Assembly (NCBI GenBank): GCA_031261785.1
Contig: JAISIZ010000026.1
Coordinates: 1-37,296 of the forward strand
DNA from: Mediterranea sp. (in: CFB group bacteria)
Lineage (GTDB): Bacteria; Bacteroidota; Bacteroidia; Bacteroidales; Bacteroidaceae
Length of the DNA stretch: 37,296 bases
Direction: 5' to 3'
The notes under the pieces were generated by a model that saw nothing but the letters and a program-made list of their open reading frames with translations, did not search any database and was not told the origin of the DNA. The translations under genes were made by a program, and so were the position numbers. Position 1 is the stretch's first letter. Every line of letters starts with the position of its first letter. Of this stretch, positions 20,556 through 28,686 are shown piece after piece.

Positions 20556-21794
20556 TTATAAGTTGATCTCTGCGTCGTGATTGATAACGTCGCCCCACGG
20601 AGCGGTGGTGAGGTTCACTTCCACGTTTCCGTCGAAGGTGTCGTCGGGTCGGTCATTGCCCGGACCTTTCAGGGTTACCTTCAGGTCGTAGACCATGTTG
20701 CGGCGGACGATGCCGTCGCCCTGCGTCACCTTGCCGTCCTTGTCGGTCACCTCGCCGGTGTTGATAACGATGGGATAGTAGTAGATGGCATAGTACTTGT
20801 CCGCGGTATTCGTTGGTTGATAGATATACTGCGCGCGTATTACCAACTTTGTCGGCTTATCTTTCGAGCTGTTGGGGAATGTGTAATAATAGGGAGGATG
20901 ACCACCATCCCTCATCCAGTTTGTCGCTATGCCATTCTCGATCTCATAAAAACTCGAGTAACCTCCGGTGCTCGGATATGTATCGTGGAGCCAATACGTT
21001 CCGATATCGCCATCGTAATTCATTCCGCTCAGGTAGTCGCTGGTGACAGGCTGTTTCGTGGGATCGAATTCCATGCTCGAATAGCGAGTGGCGTTCTGCA
21101 AGGCTGAGGAATATATACCTAAGCCTATTTGTACCGGATAGTTGTCACGGGTAAATTCGGGGAAGTCGATGGCTATCTGACTCAGCGACACACGTGCCAC
21201 CATACGGGTCACGGGGAGGTCAACCCGCGTAATGTCCGTATCCTTTTCGGGAAGTACATCTATAGTCGTTTCACCGATCATGGGGATGCTCTTGGTTGTC
21301 TGGTAACTCTGCTTCTCGGGGGCGATATGGGCGGGAGGAAGCACACCCTCGGGATCGGGGAACAGGCCATATTCATTATAGAGTGTCATCTCCAGATCCA
21401 CCTTCAGGTTCGCGATGTCGTCGTATTTCAGGATGCTTGATATCGTGACGCCGCAATTGGCTATGGCTACCACCTTGTAGCCCTGGCCTCGGGGCACCTT
21501 TAGCGTGTATTGCTGGTCCGCGGGTTTCCCATTCTGGAATTTGGTCTTATAGACAATCCTATCGCCGTTGCTGTCGAACACCAGTATTCCTATCCCGTTA
21601 ATATAGTCCTCCCCGTCCAGTGCCGCCGCGGTGCGTGTCGCGTTTGAGCCATTTACGCTGAGGTTTACCTGCAATAGGGCTTCGCCCTCCTTCAGCTCTT
21701 GTTGTTCCTGTTGTGTCGGCGCGATGTCGTCGTCGCTACATGCCGTGACAGCTATCGCTGCCATCAGCATGAATATGAGTTTATATAGTTTCAT
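20556..21794 (-). CDS. Fimbrillin family lipoprotein (second of three)
   Basis: 412 residues. Lipobox in MAAIAVTACSDDD. The N-terminal domain has EGEALLQVNLSVNGSNATRTAAAL, with a TR processing-type site, followed by INGIGILVFDSNGD. The C-terminal block GDGIVRRNMVYDLKVTLKGPG and the final strand VEVNLTTAPWGDV parallel the neighbouring fimbrillins. It is separated by 12 and 11 bases from the genes on either side, so it belongs to the same transcript. Confidence 0.82.
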   Translation of the reverse strand: MKLYKLIFMLMAAIAVTACSDDDIAPTQQEQQELKEGEALLQVNLSVNGSNATRTAAALDGEDYINGIGILVFDSNGDRIVYKTKFQNGKPADQQYTLKVPRGQGYKVVAIANCGVTISSILKYDDIANLKVDLEMTLYNEYGLFPDPEGVLPPAHIAPEKQSYQTTKSIPMIGETTIDVLPEKDTDITRVDLPVTRMVARVSLSQIAIDFPEFTRDNYPVQIGLGIYSSALQNATRYSSMEFDPTKQPVTSDYLSGMNYDGDIGTYWLHDTYPSTGGYSSFYEIENGIATNWMRDGGHPPYYYTFPNSSKDKPTKLVIRAQYIYQPTNTADKYYAIYYYPIVINTGEVTDKDGKVTQGDGIVRRNMVYDLKVTLKGPGNDRPDDTFDGNVEVNLTTAPWGDVINHDAEINL

Positions 21795-21806
21795 ATCAGT
21801 ACGCTT

Positions 21807-22997
21807 TTATAAGTTTACATTTTGATTGTATTCATCCCAGTCCTGCATGGTCACCTTCACCTCTATCTCGGCGTCGCGACCGGGTTGCGAAGTACCTTTG
21901 ATGGTGAAGTTGATGTTGTAGCGCATGTTTCGCTGCATCATCTCGTCGAGTTGGAAGGGATTGCCGTCTTTGTCGGTCACGGTCACGCCGTTGCCGGGCC
22001 TGAGCAGATAGGCGCCGATAAACTTGTCCACCGGCGCGGCGCCGTTGACGACCTGCTTGCCACGAATGCCGACGTAGGTGTTCGACTGGATCCTGATGGA
22101 ACCCGGCCTCGATCCTTCCAATCGGTCGGGGAAGACATAGAACCAATACTTTTTGCCGCCGAGCACGTTGTCGCTTTCGTTGGTCGCCGTAGCGTTGACG
22201 GCCGAGCGCAGCCACTCTGTCGCCGGCGCCCCTTCATTGGTATAGCCACCCAGGGTAGGTCTTCCCGTGAAGGTCGCGTTGGCGTCCAACAGGTCGAACA
22301 CGTCTTGCGCTTCCTTTATATATATGTCCGTCACCAAGAAGTTGTTGTTCGCCAGGTCGTCATCGTTCGAGTTCGTGTACTTCACCGCCACCTTCTCCAC
22401 GCTGACGCGCGATACGGCACGTGTCAGCGTCACGGTGCCCAGCTGTGTCACCTCGTTGTTGCCTTTTATCACGACGTCGTCGAGGCGTGCGTCCATCGGC
22501 AGCATGGCCGGGTTTTGCTCGGTCAGGGCGGTGCCGTCGGCGGCGAGCGCCGTGCCTTCGAGGGTCAACAGCGGGAGATCCCAGGCGTTGTCTTTCCATG
22601 CGGCGTTCTTGAAAAAGCCTTTGGGCATATTGGCCACGAAATAGATGTGTCCCTTGCCCGAATAACATTCCATATCGACCGTGCCGCTCGCCAGCTCGGT
22701 CGCCTCAAAATCCTTGACCACCACGTGGCCGCGCGGCTTCCTGTCCGGAAGGTACGGGCTTTCTTCTCCCAGTCCGGACGCTACGATGACGGTCAGTCGG
22801 CTGATGGTGTTTTCCGCCGCGTCGGGAAAGGCATCGCCCACCATCCGCGTCGTTGTGGCGGGATTGGTCAGTTTGATGGAGAGCACTCCATCCAGGTCAC
22901 TTTGCACGGGGGCGGGTGTGATGACACTCTCCTCGTTGTCGCAGGCTGCCATGAATGTCATGAGCAGTATGCCGGATAGAACTAAAATCTTCTTCAT
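21807..22997 (-). CDS. Fimbrillin family lipoprotein (first of three)
   Basis: 396 residues from the ATG at 22997. An upstream in-frame extension was rejected because this start gives MKKILVLSGILLMTFMAAC with an ideal lipobox. The mature start has LDGVLSIKLTNPATTTRMVGDA, again with a TR site, then ISRLTVIVASG. The C-terminal QRNMRYNINFTIKGTSQ block and IEVKVTMQDWDEY strand match the other two fimbrillins. It is the first subunit gene after the anchor gene, with a 68-base gap. Confidence 0.82.
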   Translation of the reverse strand: MKKILVLSGILLMTFMAACDNEESVITPAPVQSDLDGVLSIKLTNPATTTRMVGDAFPDAAENTISRLTVIVASGLGEESPYLPDRKPRGHVVVKDFEATELASGTVDMECYSGKGHIYFVANMPKGFFKNAAWKDNAWDLPLLTLEGTALAADGTALTEQNPAMLPMDARLDDVVIKGNNEVTQLGTVTLTRAVSRVSVEKVAVKYTNSNDDDLANNNFLVTDIYIKEAQDVFDLLDANATFTGRPTLGGYTNEGAPATEWLRSAVNATATNESDNVLGGKKYWFYVFPDRLEGSRPGSIRIQSNTYVGIRGKQVVNGAAPVDKFIGAYLLRPGNGVTVTDKDGNPFQLDEMMQRNMRYNINFTIKGTSQPGRDAEIEVKVTMQDWDEYNQNVNL

Positions 22998-23065
22998 AAT
23001 TCTGTCTTTTTTAAATGTGTGGATACAATTAGTTGTAAGTTGTTGAAGTCTCAATGTCCGGATCA

Positions 23066-24034
23066 TCAGGCATCAACGTTCATGTTTATATTTCCGTCCC
23101 ACGGATTTATGGTAACACTTACCGCGAGCTTGCCTTCGTCGTCGTGCAGCAGGTTGATGTCCAGCTGTATGGAGCGGGCAATGTCGGTCTTGCCCAGTTC
23201 GTCGGCCACCTCTTCGGTAATGTCGTGCACCAACTCCTCTTCGGCCCTTCCTTCGTAGGTAACGGTAATATCGAGTAGACTCTGATAGCGAAACACGCCG
23301 TCTTTATCGGGTTCGGGATTGAAGAATCCCAGACAGGACACCAGCGTGGACGCGTCGTCGTAGGGGTAGAACGGCATGGTGAACACATGTTCGCCGATGC
23401 CGGCATTAAAATCGGCGTCACCGTTTGCCAGTTGGCGTGCGAACGACAATCCCCGTAGGCGGCAGGTCACTTCGACAGCCGCTCGTTCGGTCTGATTGTG
23501 CACGGTGACGTAAATCCTCGAGTTGAGCAGCCTGACGGGGTAATGTCGCTCGGTGCGCCCTTGCGGCGCTACGACCAATCGGCTGTCGCTGACGACAAAA
23601 AGTTGTCCGGCTTGTTGCAGCAGCTCGGGGTCGTCGTAGTACTCCATATTCTCTTCGTCGGGCAACGCTATGGCTTTGGCACGCGCATAGTCGTCGGTGT
23701 CGGCGAAGCTCAATCCCTTCACCCCATCGGTGAAGGCAAGCACCCGGTACTCTCCTGGCGGGACGGCACCCTCGAAGCCCCAGTAGTAGGTGCGGAAGGA
23801 GAGCGGCTCGCCACCGTCGAGCGGATAGAAGCGCAACAGCAAATGGTTCTCGGGCAGGGTCATCCCTGCTTCCCACTCATACATCAGGAGCACGTTGTTG
23901 GCATTGGCGGGCCTGTCCAGCAGATGCTCTTCCACGCAACCCGACAGCAGCAGGAGGGCTGCCAGGCAGCGGCTGCCCGTGAGCCATCGCTGTCGGAGGG
24001 AATGCTTTGGGGTTGTCATCATTCGTCTATACAT
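23066..24034 (-). CDS. FimB/Mfa2-like fimbrial anchor lipoprotein (DUF5119/Mfa2 type)
   Basis: 322 residues with a lipobox at LLLLSGCVEEH (Cys33). The domain opens with VLLMYEWEAGMTLPENHLLLRFYPLDGG and GAVPPGEYRVLAFTDG. This is the pattern of FimB/Mfa2 and DUF5119 proteins, which cap and anchor fimbriae at the outer membrane and limit fibre length. The C-terminus has VSVTINPWDGNINMNV, close to the subunit-interacting strand of the fimbrillins. Which of the two related families is correct cannot be settled by eye. It is located directly upstream of the fimbrillins, as expected for an anchor. Confidence 0.72.
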   Translation of the reverse strand: MYRRMMTTPKHSLRQRWLTGSRCLAALLLLSGCVEEHLLDRPANANNVLLMYEWEAGMTLPENHLLLRFYPLDGGEPLSFRTYYWGFEGAVPPGEYRVLAFTDGVKGLSFADTDDYARAKAIALPDEENMEYYDDPELLQQAGQLFVVSDSRLVVAPQGRTERHYPVRLLNSRIYVTVHNQTERAAVEVTCRLRGLSFARQLANGDADFNAGIGEHVFTMPFYPYDDASTLVSCLGFFNPEPDKDGVFRYQSLLDITVTYEGRAEEELVHDITEEVADELGKTDIARSIQLDINLLHDDEGKLAVSVTINPWDGNINMNVDA

Positions 24035-24047
24035 GGCTTGTGGGGTG

Positions 24048-25370
24048 TTAGAGTTTGAAGCGATAGCCTATCCGCAGGGCGATGTCGGTCAGCCTTACCC
24101 GATTGGTATGTCGCGTATAATCCCGGTAATTGAGCCGTTCGCCCTCGTGCGAATAGCCGTGTATGCGTGTATGCCTGAACCCTCCGGCTATGCTGCCTTC
24201 GAGCAGCCAGTGCCTTGACAGTGGCAGCGTGTAGCCCAGCGAGGCTCCGCCTTCGTAGTACTTTCCGGTGGTGTTGCCGTCCACCCGCTCTCGTTCGGGG
24301 CGGATGTTGTAGTCGCCACCCCGTCCGTAGATGCCTATATATAGGCCACCATAACCATCGCGAAGGGGGAGTGGCCGGTAGCGTCCCTCTACGGTGTAGG
24401 CGGTAGCTTTCCAAGTATCGTAGCCAGAAGCCCAACGGAAGGGTTTATACGTCCATGCCACCGCCAATGCCAGCCGGCGGTTGAACATATATTCCACTTC
24501 CAGGTTGGGCGTCACAGCTACAAACCTGACCTCTGTTGTTAGTCCGGCTAAAAGAAACATGTTACTCTTTATCGCTAAGCGTAGATGCGATTTCGTGTTT
24601 GTGTCGGCGTAGAACGAATTTGTGTCCTTATCCTGAACAATCTTATTTACCTGTATCAGTTTTTTTTCGAGCTTATATGAAGGGAAATGGATGGCTGGTA
24701 ATGGAGAAAACGGTATGGCCAGCGGCGTGGCGCGGTCGTACATCACCGCGAAGCGCACCCTCCGCTGCAAGGGGAAAATGTGTTGTTCGAGGTAGCGGTA
24801 AGGCTTTCCGCCCGCCAGCCGTCGGAGCGCTTGCTCGCGTTGGTTGGGGGAGGTTCCGCCGCGTATGACGCGCAACGCTTCGTCGCGCCACGGAAACTCA
24901 TCCGCGCGAAGCCGCTCTACCTGTTCGTCCAATCCGTTCCAGTCTTCGCCTATATCGTAGAGTTCCACCGGCAAGTGGATGGAGAGACGGTAGTGCGTCT
25001 CCAGGAAGTCGCGGAAAGCCAGTGCGCGGTTGCGTGAGAGACGGTCGTTCAGCTCCACTCCGCCCTCGACCGACGAGCTACCTGTCAGTCGTATGCGGGC
25101 AACGGACAGCAACGGGTCGCTCACGACCTGCCTGAAGAAGATGTCCAGATTGGCAAGTTGCACGGCGTTGAGCCTGAGGTCGTGCCTGATGATTGCCGAA
25201 GAGACGTCGAACGAGATGCTCCCGCGTCGGACAAGCTCCGCCGTGTCGGCGGCAGCTATTCTTCCGGCCAGTTCTCCGCATACGCCCGTTTGGTCGCGCT
25301 GTGCACGTATGTCCTCCGCGTCGACGAGGCATACGGCAAAAATAGCTACTATAACAAATTTCATTTTCAT
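24048..25370 (-). CDS. OmpA-like / DUF3575 outer-membrane protein of the fimbrial operon
   Basis: 440 residues with a signal peptide (VIVAIFAVCLVDAEDIRAQ). The N-terminal part resembles an OmpA C-terminal peptidoglycan-binding fold (RLTGSSSVEGGVELNDRLSRNRALAFRDFL, about 92-121). From about residue 245 the sequence is beta-rich like a DUF3575 domain. It ends LTDIALRIGYRFKL, with a terminal aromatic/hydrophobic strand typical of outer-membrane barrels. Genes of this kind head FimA/Mfa-type operons in Bacteroidales. Anchoring or assembly of the fimbriae is inferred. Confidence 0.78.
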   Translation of the reverse strand: MKMKFVIVAIFAVCLVDAEDIRAQRDQTGVCGELAGRIAAADTAELVRRGSISFDVSSAIIRHDLRLNAVQLANLDIFFRQVVSDPLLSVARIRLTGSSSVEGGVELNDRLSRNRALAFRDFLETHYRLSIHLPVELYDIGEDWNGLDEQVERLRADEFPWRDEALRVIRGGTSPNQREQALRRLAGGKPYRYLEQHIFPLQRRVRFAVMYDRATPLAIPFSPLPAIHFPSYKLEKKLIQVNKIVQDKDTNSFYADTNTKSHLRLAIKSNMFLLAGLTTEVRFVAVTPNLEVEYMFNRRLALAVAWTYKPFRWASGYDTWKATAYTVEGRYRPLPLRDGYGGLYIGIYGRGGDYNIRPERERVDGNTTGKYYEGGASLGYTLPLSRHWLLEGSIAGGFRHTRIHGYSHEGERLNYRDYTRHTNRVRLTDIALRIGYRFKL

Positions 25371-25415
25371 CTTCCTTTTGGATTAAGAAACTGTTCGGTA
25401 CAATTTCCGGTGCTG

Positions 25416-25423
25416 CAAATGTA
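25416..25423 (-). promoter_or_regulatory. Probable -7 element of the fimbrial operon promoter
   Basis: On the minus strand this reads TACATTTG, a full match to TAnnTTTG. The nearest upstream TTTG (25453-25450) is 26 bases away rather than 19-21, so an activator such as the AraC-type regulator may be needed. It lies 46 bases upstream of the first gene. Confidence 0.45.
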
Positions 25424-25556
25424 AGGAAGGTACGGTAGGTCGGTGGTTGCAAAAGGTCTGTGGTGGGGGTACAGGATATAAAATCACGGAGCAAAACGTC
25501 GTGCGACATCGCACGCCTTGTGGCAAAAGGTCCCTGCGGCCTTTCGCGCCACCGCA

Positions 25557-25667
25557 AACCCTTCATGCGGCGTGCACGGAACCCTCGCGCCGCCTCGAGA
25601 CACCCATGCAGCGAACAGGGGCGATTCTCACCGCCGCGAAAGGCCCGCGCACGCCGCATGACGGGTT
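25557..25667. repeat. Inverted GC-rich repeat in intergenic region
   Basis: The 19 bases at 25557-25575 match the reverse complement of 25649-25667 with one mismatch; the inner 13 are perfect. A weaker match continues inward, so the pair looks like two inverted copies of an element of about 40 bases separated by a short spacer. A second shared word, GGCCTTTCGCG, appears before the left arm and inverted just before the right arm. Confidence 0.6.
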
Positions 25668-25939
25668 CGCACCGCCGCGATGACTCCTCGCGCGCCGCAC
25701 GGGATCCGCACGGCACGGATATCCTCCCGCAAGGATGTCTTGCGATGCGCTACCTCACGCACGCCTCCCAAGCATACGTCGCCACCCTCTACACCGCATT
25801 TGAGGTTGACGAGGAGACGACACGGGATAAACACGGGTTTTTCACTGGTGTTCCACCGATTGGGGTTAAATCCGAATTTAAGTTTTTGCGAAAGTAAAGA
25901 ACCGGCGTATGCCGAACGGCACGTACGGTGAATATAAAT

Positions 25940-25970
25940 AGGCGGAACGGGAATAATTCCCATTCCGCCT
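25940..25970 (-). terminator. Intrinsic terminator of the PUL operon
   Basis: Arms 25940-25954 and 25956-25970 are complementary except for one wobble, around a single central base. On the minus strand the hairpin is followed by TATTTATATT. It lies 35 bases past the stop of the last PUL gene. Confidence 0.78.
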
Positions 25971-26004
25971 ACCCGATTATTGGAGCCGGAGCGTCCGTGT
26001 CCGA

Positions 26005-27129
26005 CTATTCGCCGGTAGTACCGAGATAGAATTCGCCTATCTGTACGGTCGAATTGTTGGCCTTATCCCATTGGGTGTAATCCACCTTCACGTACCGATA
26101 GGTCGATTGGGGGATCTCGATCTCGATGGGATCGGTATTGTTGGCCGTAGGGATAGCGATGTCGGCCTGGACCAGCGTGTACGTCACTCCGTCGTCGCTT
26201 CCCGAGATGCTGATCTTCTGTGCCCTCAGTCCGACGGTAGTGTTGCCGTAACGATGCATCCACTTGAAGTAACTGAAGGTGTGCTTCTGTCCCATGTCGA
26301 CCACGAAGTAGAACGGGTCGTCCGCCGCGGCCGCGCAGCCGTTGTAGTTCTTGCCCGGCTTGACGAGCGAAAGGAAGGTGGACTGGTTGCCGTCGATGAT
26401 ATCCTCGGGTTTGCCCGTTGATCCGTCCACTACGTAATTGTTGCCGGTGGCGTAGCGGGCGGAGGTGTCGACGGTCCATCCCGTACGGTCGAGCCATTCC
26501 AGTACCTCCACCATGCATTCCCGTGTGATGTTGGTACCGTCGGTGGTGCTCACGCTGATGGCGGCGCGTCCCGCCTTTTTGGCCGTGACAACTCCTTTCT
26601 CGTCCACGCTGATTGCGTCGGGGTTCGACGAGGAGTATCTTAGCGTGCGGTAGGTGGTATTGTTGGGCACGATGACGGCTTGCAACGACAGATCGTACGT
26701 CTGTCCGGCCTTTAGGAAGATGTCGGAAGGAACCTTCAGGTCGGTGGCGTAAATCATCACCAGCACCCGGTAGCGTTTCCGCAGCTGGATGTTGTTCTCC
26801 GGTGTCACGGTCAGTTCGGCCTCACCCGGGCCGATGGCCGTGATCAGTCCGTCCTGGGTCACCGTAAACACCTTCTCGTCGCTCGAGCTATACTGGAAGT
26901 AATAGCGGTCGGCATCGCCACCGTCGGCGGGCGAGGGCGTCACTTCTAATTGTCGTGTAGCGCCGAGACTCTCGAAGACAAGCGTCCCGTCCTCGGGCAT
27001 GTTCGCCACGGTGATGTCCGTCACCGGGTTGGTTACCGTCTCGGGTTGGAGACTTCCTTTTTTATCGTCATCGTCGCACGCCGCGAAGATAGCGGCGGCG
27101 AGGATGACACAGATACATTGTTTTCTCAT
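26005..27129 (-). CDS. Big2/discoidin (F5/8 type C) domain surface lipoprotein
   Basis: 374 residues. Lipobox LAAAIFAACDDDD. Two bacterial Ig-like (Big2) stretches follow. The first contains YYFQYSSSDEKVFTVTQDGLITAIGPGEAELTV; the second has LRYSSSNPDAISVDEKGVVTAKKAGRAAISV. The C-terminal domain, about 225-374, is a discoidin-like carbohydrate-binding fold (IIDGNQSTFLSL, FYFVVDMGQKHTFSYFKWMHRYGN, VQIGEFYLG). It is probably a surface glycan-binding protein for the sugars handled by the upstream GH18 enzyme. Last gene of the operon, 9 bases after the endoglycosidase. Confidence 0.84.
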   Translation of the reverse strand: MRKQCICVILAAAIFAACDDDDKKGSLQPETVTNPVTDITVANMPEDGTLVFESLGATRQLEVTPSPADGGDADRYYFQYSSSDEKVFTVTQDGLITAIGPGEAELTVTPENNIQLRKRYRVLVMIYATDLKVPSDIFLKAGQTYDLSLQAVIVPNNTTYRTLRYSSSNPDAISVDEKGVVTAKKAGRAAISVSTTDGTNITRECMVEVLEWLDRTGWTVDTSARYATGNNYVVDGSTGKPEDIIDGNQSTFLSLVKPGKNYNGCAAAADDPFYFVVDMGQKHTFSYFKWMHRYGNTTVGLRAQKISISGSDDGVTYTLVQADIAIPTANNTDPIEIEIPQSTYRYVKVDYTQWDKANNSTVQIGEFYLGTTGE

Positions 27130-27138
27130 GCTTGTTTA

Positions 27139-28668
27139 TTAGTTACCTGGTGAATAATCGTTGGGAATAGGCATCCCGTCGCGGAACACCTCGTCGCCAT
27201 CCAGCAGCACCTTGGCGTATTCCGTGAGGTAGTCGGAATAGTCGTATGCCCGGGTGCTGGCGTCGAAGCCGTTGGGACCGAAGTCATTGGCGGCGTTCTC
27301 CATATAGCTGGGGATGGCGGGGCAGAAAGCGACCAGATTGTAGAAGAATACGGCACCGTAGTTGTCCTTTACTTGCTTTAGGTAGCCCTGGCGGGTCGTC
27401 CCCCGCAGTTCGTCCAGATTGGGATGTCCGCCTCCGTAGTTTTTCGCGTCATAATCGTCGTAGATGATGGCCGACCACGGTCCCCACTTTCGCTTGTCCA
27501 TGCCGTTGAAGTCGGTGTAGCCGTTGGGCGTCCACGAGTCGCTCGCATACCGGAAGGCGTAATCCACGAAGCTGCCCGTCGGCTCGCCCAGGGTGGTTCC
27601 TTTGAAGTCGCTGTTGATGTCGTAGGTGTACACGGTCACCAGCTTGTTGGGCATGAGCTGTTTGAGGTAGTAGCAGAGGTATCCCCACGAGGTGGAGTTG
27701 GCTGTCGGCAGGCCGTTTGAGCCGTAGTTCATGTACTCCTCGTCCATGAACACGCCATCCAGCCCGAACGCCTCGATCACCGCCTTGATCTCCTTGGCGA
27801 AGTCGAGCGCCCCTTGCTGCGTGTAGTTGCGGAAGCATACGCCGTCGCGGTTGCCCAATAGGCCGAGGGTGACTTTGATGCCCTTGTCTTGCAGTGGCTT
27901 GATGTACTTGTTGCGATTCTCCAGCAGCGGTGTCAGGTTCTCGTTGAACGTGACGATGGCTTTCTTCTGTCGTGCGTCCCAGTTGATGTTGGCTGAAAAC
28001 AGCGTCACTTGCGAGAAGAACGGCTCTCCACTGCCGCGCAGCGTGTACAGCCCGGCGTTGAGGGGGTTGGTGCCGTTGACCTGTACGCAGGCCACGGGCT
28101 GCACGTCGCGCGGCGCTATGGTCCGCACCTTGTCCACGCTGATCCTGAACCACAGCAGTCGCTTATCGGGCAACATGCCCGTTCCGTCGCCCTTTACCCG
28201 TATGGGCAGCACGTACTGGCCTATCGGCGTGCCGCCTGCCTCTTCGTCGAAGGTCACGCCGAGCGGTTCGGATGCCGTGCGCCACGGTTCCACGGTCAGC
28301 ACGCCGTCGTTCTCCAGCGACACCCGTTCCACGGGATATTCCTTATAGTTGGTGCCGTTGGCCATGTTGTAGCTCGCCACGAGGTTGGCGTCGCTCACGA
28401 TCTCCACTTGCGCCGTGGTGCTCGTTGCCGTTCCTTGGGTCAGGTTGAGGCAAATAAAGCGAGTCAGGTCGCTTTCGCGCAGGTCCACGTCGGCGCTTGT
28501 GTTGGGCAGCCCTTTGTGCGTGAGGAAAGCGATCGACTCCGTCGCTCCCTCGTTAGGGTCCTTGTCGAACACATTCACGTTGATGTCGTCCGAGCAGGCC
28601 GAGAGCGACAGTGACGCCATCAGCCCGCACAGTGCGGCATAGTTGCATATTCTATGTTTCAGTTTCAT
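27139..28668 (-). CDS. GH18 endo-beta-N-acetylglucosaminidase with N-terminal DUF1735 domain
   Basis: 509 residues. A lipoprotein signal (LMASLSLSACSDD) is followed by a DUF1735 domain (about 40-185) and a GH18 TIM barrel from about 190. The catalytic motif LDGVFMDEEY places Asp304, Asp309 and the acid/base Glu311 in the DGxxxDxE positions, so the enzyme should be active. Relatives such as the B. thetaiotaomicron enzyme BT_3987 and the EndoF/EndoH group cut the chitobiose core of N-glycans. Cleavage of host N-glycans, likely high-mannose, is inferred from this family and the operon layout. Cell-surface location follows from the lipobox. Confidence 0.88.
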   Translation of the reverse strand: MKLKHRICNYAALCGLMASLSLSACSDDINVNVFDKDPNEGATESIAFLTHKGLPNTSADVDLRESDLTRFICLNLTQGTATSTTAQVEIVSDANLVASYNMANGTNYKEYPVERVSLENDGVLTVEPWRTASEPLGVTFDEEAGGTPIGQYVLPIRVKGDGTGMLPDKRLLWFRISVDKVRTIAPRDVQPVACVQVNGTNPLNAGLYTLRGSGEPFFSQVTLFSANINWDARQKKAIVTFNENLTPLLENRNKYIKPLQDKGIKVTLGLLGNRDGVCFRNYTQQGALDFAKEIKAVIEAFGLDGVFMDEEYMNYGSNGLPTANSTSWGYLCYYLKQLMPNKLVTVYTYDINSDFKGTTLGEPTGSFVDYAFRYASDSWTPNGYTDFNGMDKRKWGPWSAIIYDDYDAKNYGGGHPNLDELRGTTRQGYLKQVKDNYGAVFFYNLVAFCPAIPSYMENAANDFGPNGFDASTRAYDYSDYLTEYAKVLLDGDEVFRDGMPIPNDYSPGN

Positions 28669-28686
28669 ATCTTCTCTGTTTTTGGG

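Larger units (their letters stand above)
25371..26004. other. GC-rich non-coding gap between fimbrial operon and PUL
   Basis: 634 bases lie between the start of the fimbrial operon and the end of the PUL operon. It holds the likely fimbrial promoter element (25416-25423), the PUL terminator (25940-25970) and about 400 bases of GC-rich sequence with inverted repeats. Short ORFs here have Arg-rich compositions typical of spurious reading of GC-rich DNA. Confidence 0.6.

Noticed and set aside
25557..25667. An invertible DNA switch controlling the fimbrial operon
   Set aside because: The inverted arms lie over 100 bases upstream of the promoter element, enclose no promoter, and no invertase gene is nearby.
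25628..25963. A 111-codon minus-strand ORF, and overlapping plus-strand ORFs, in the GC-rich gap
   Set aside because: Arg/Ala/Gly-rich translations, overlap with the PUL terminator, several competing frames, and no family signature. Treated as non-coding repeat DNA.
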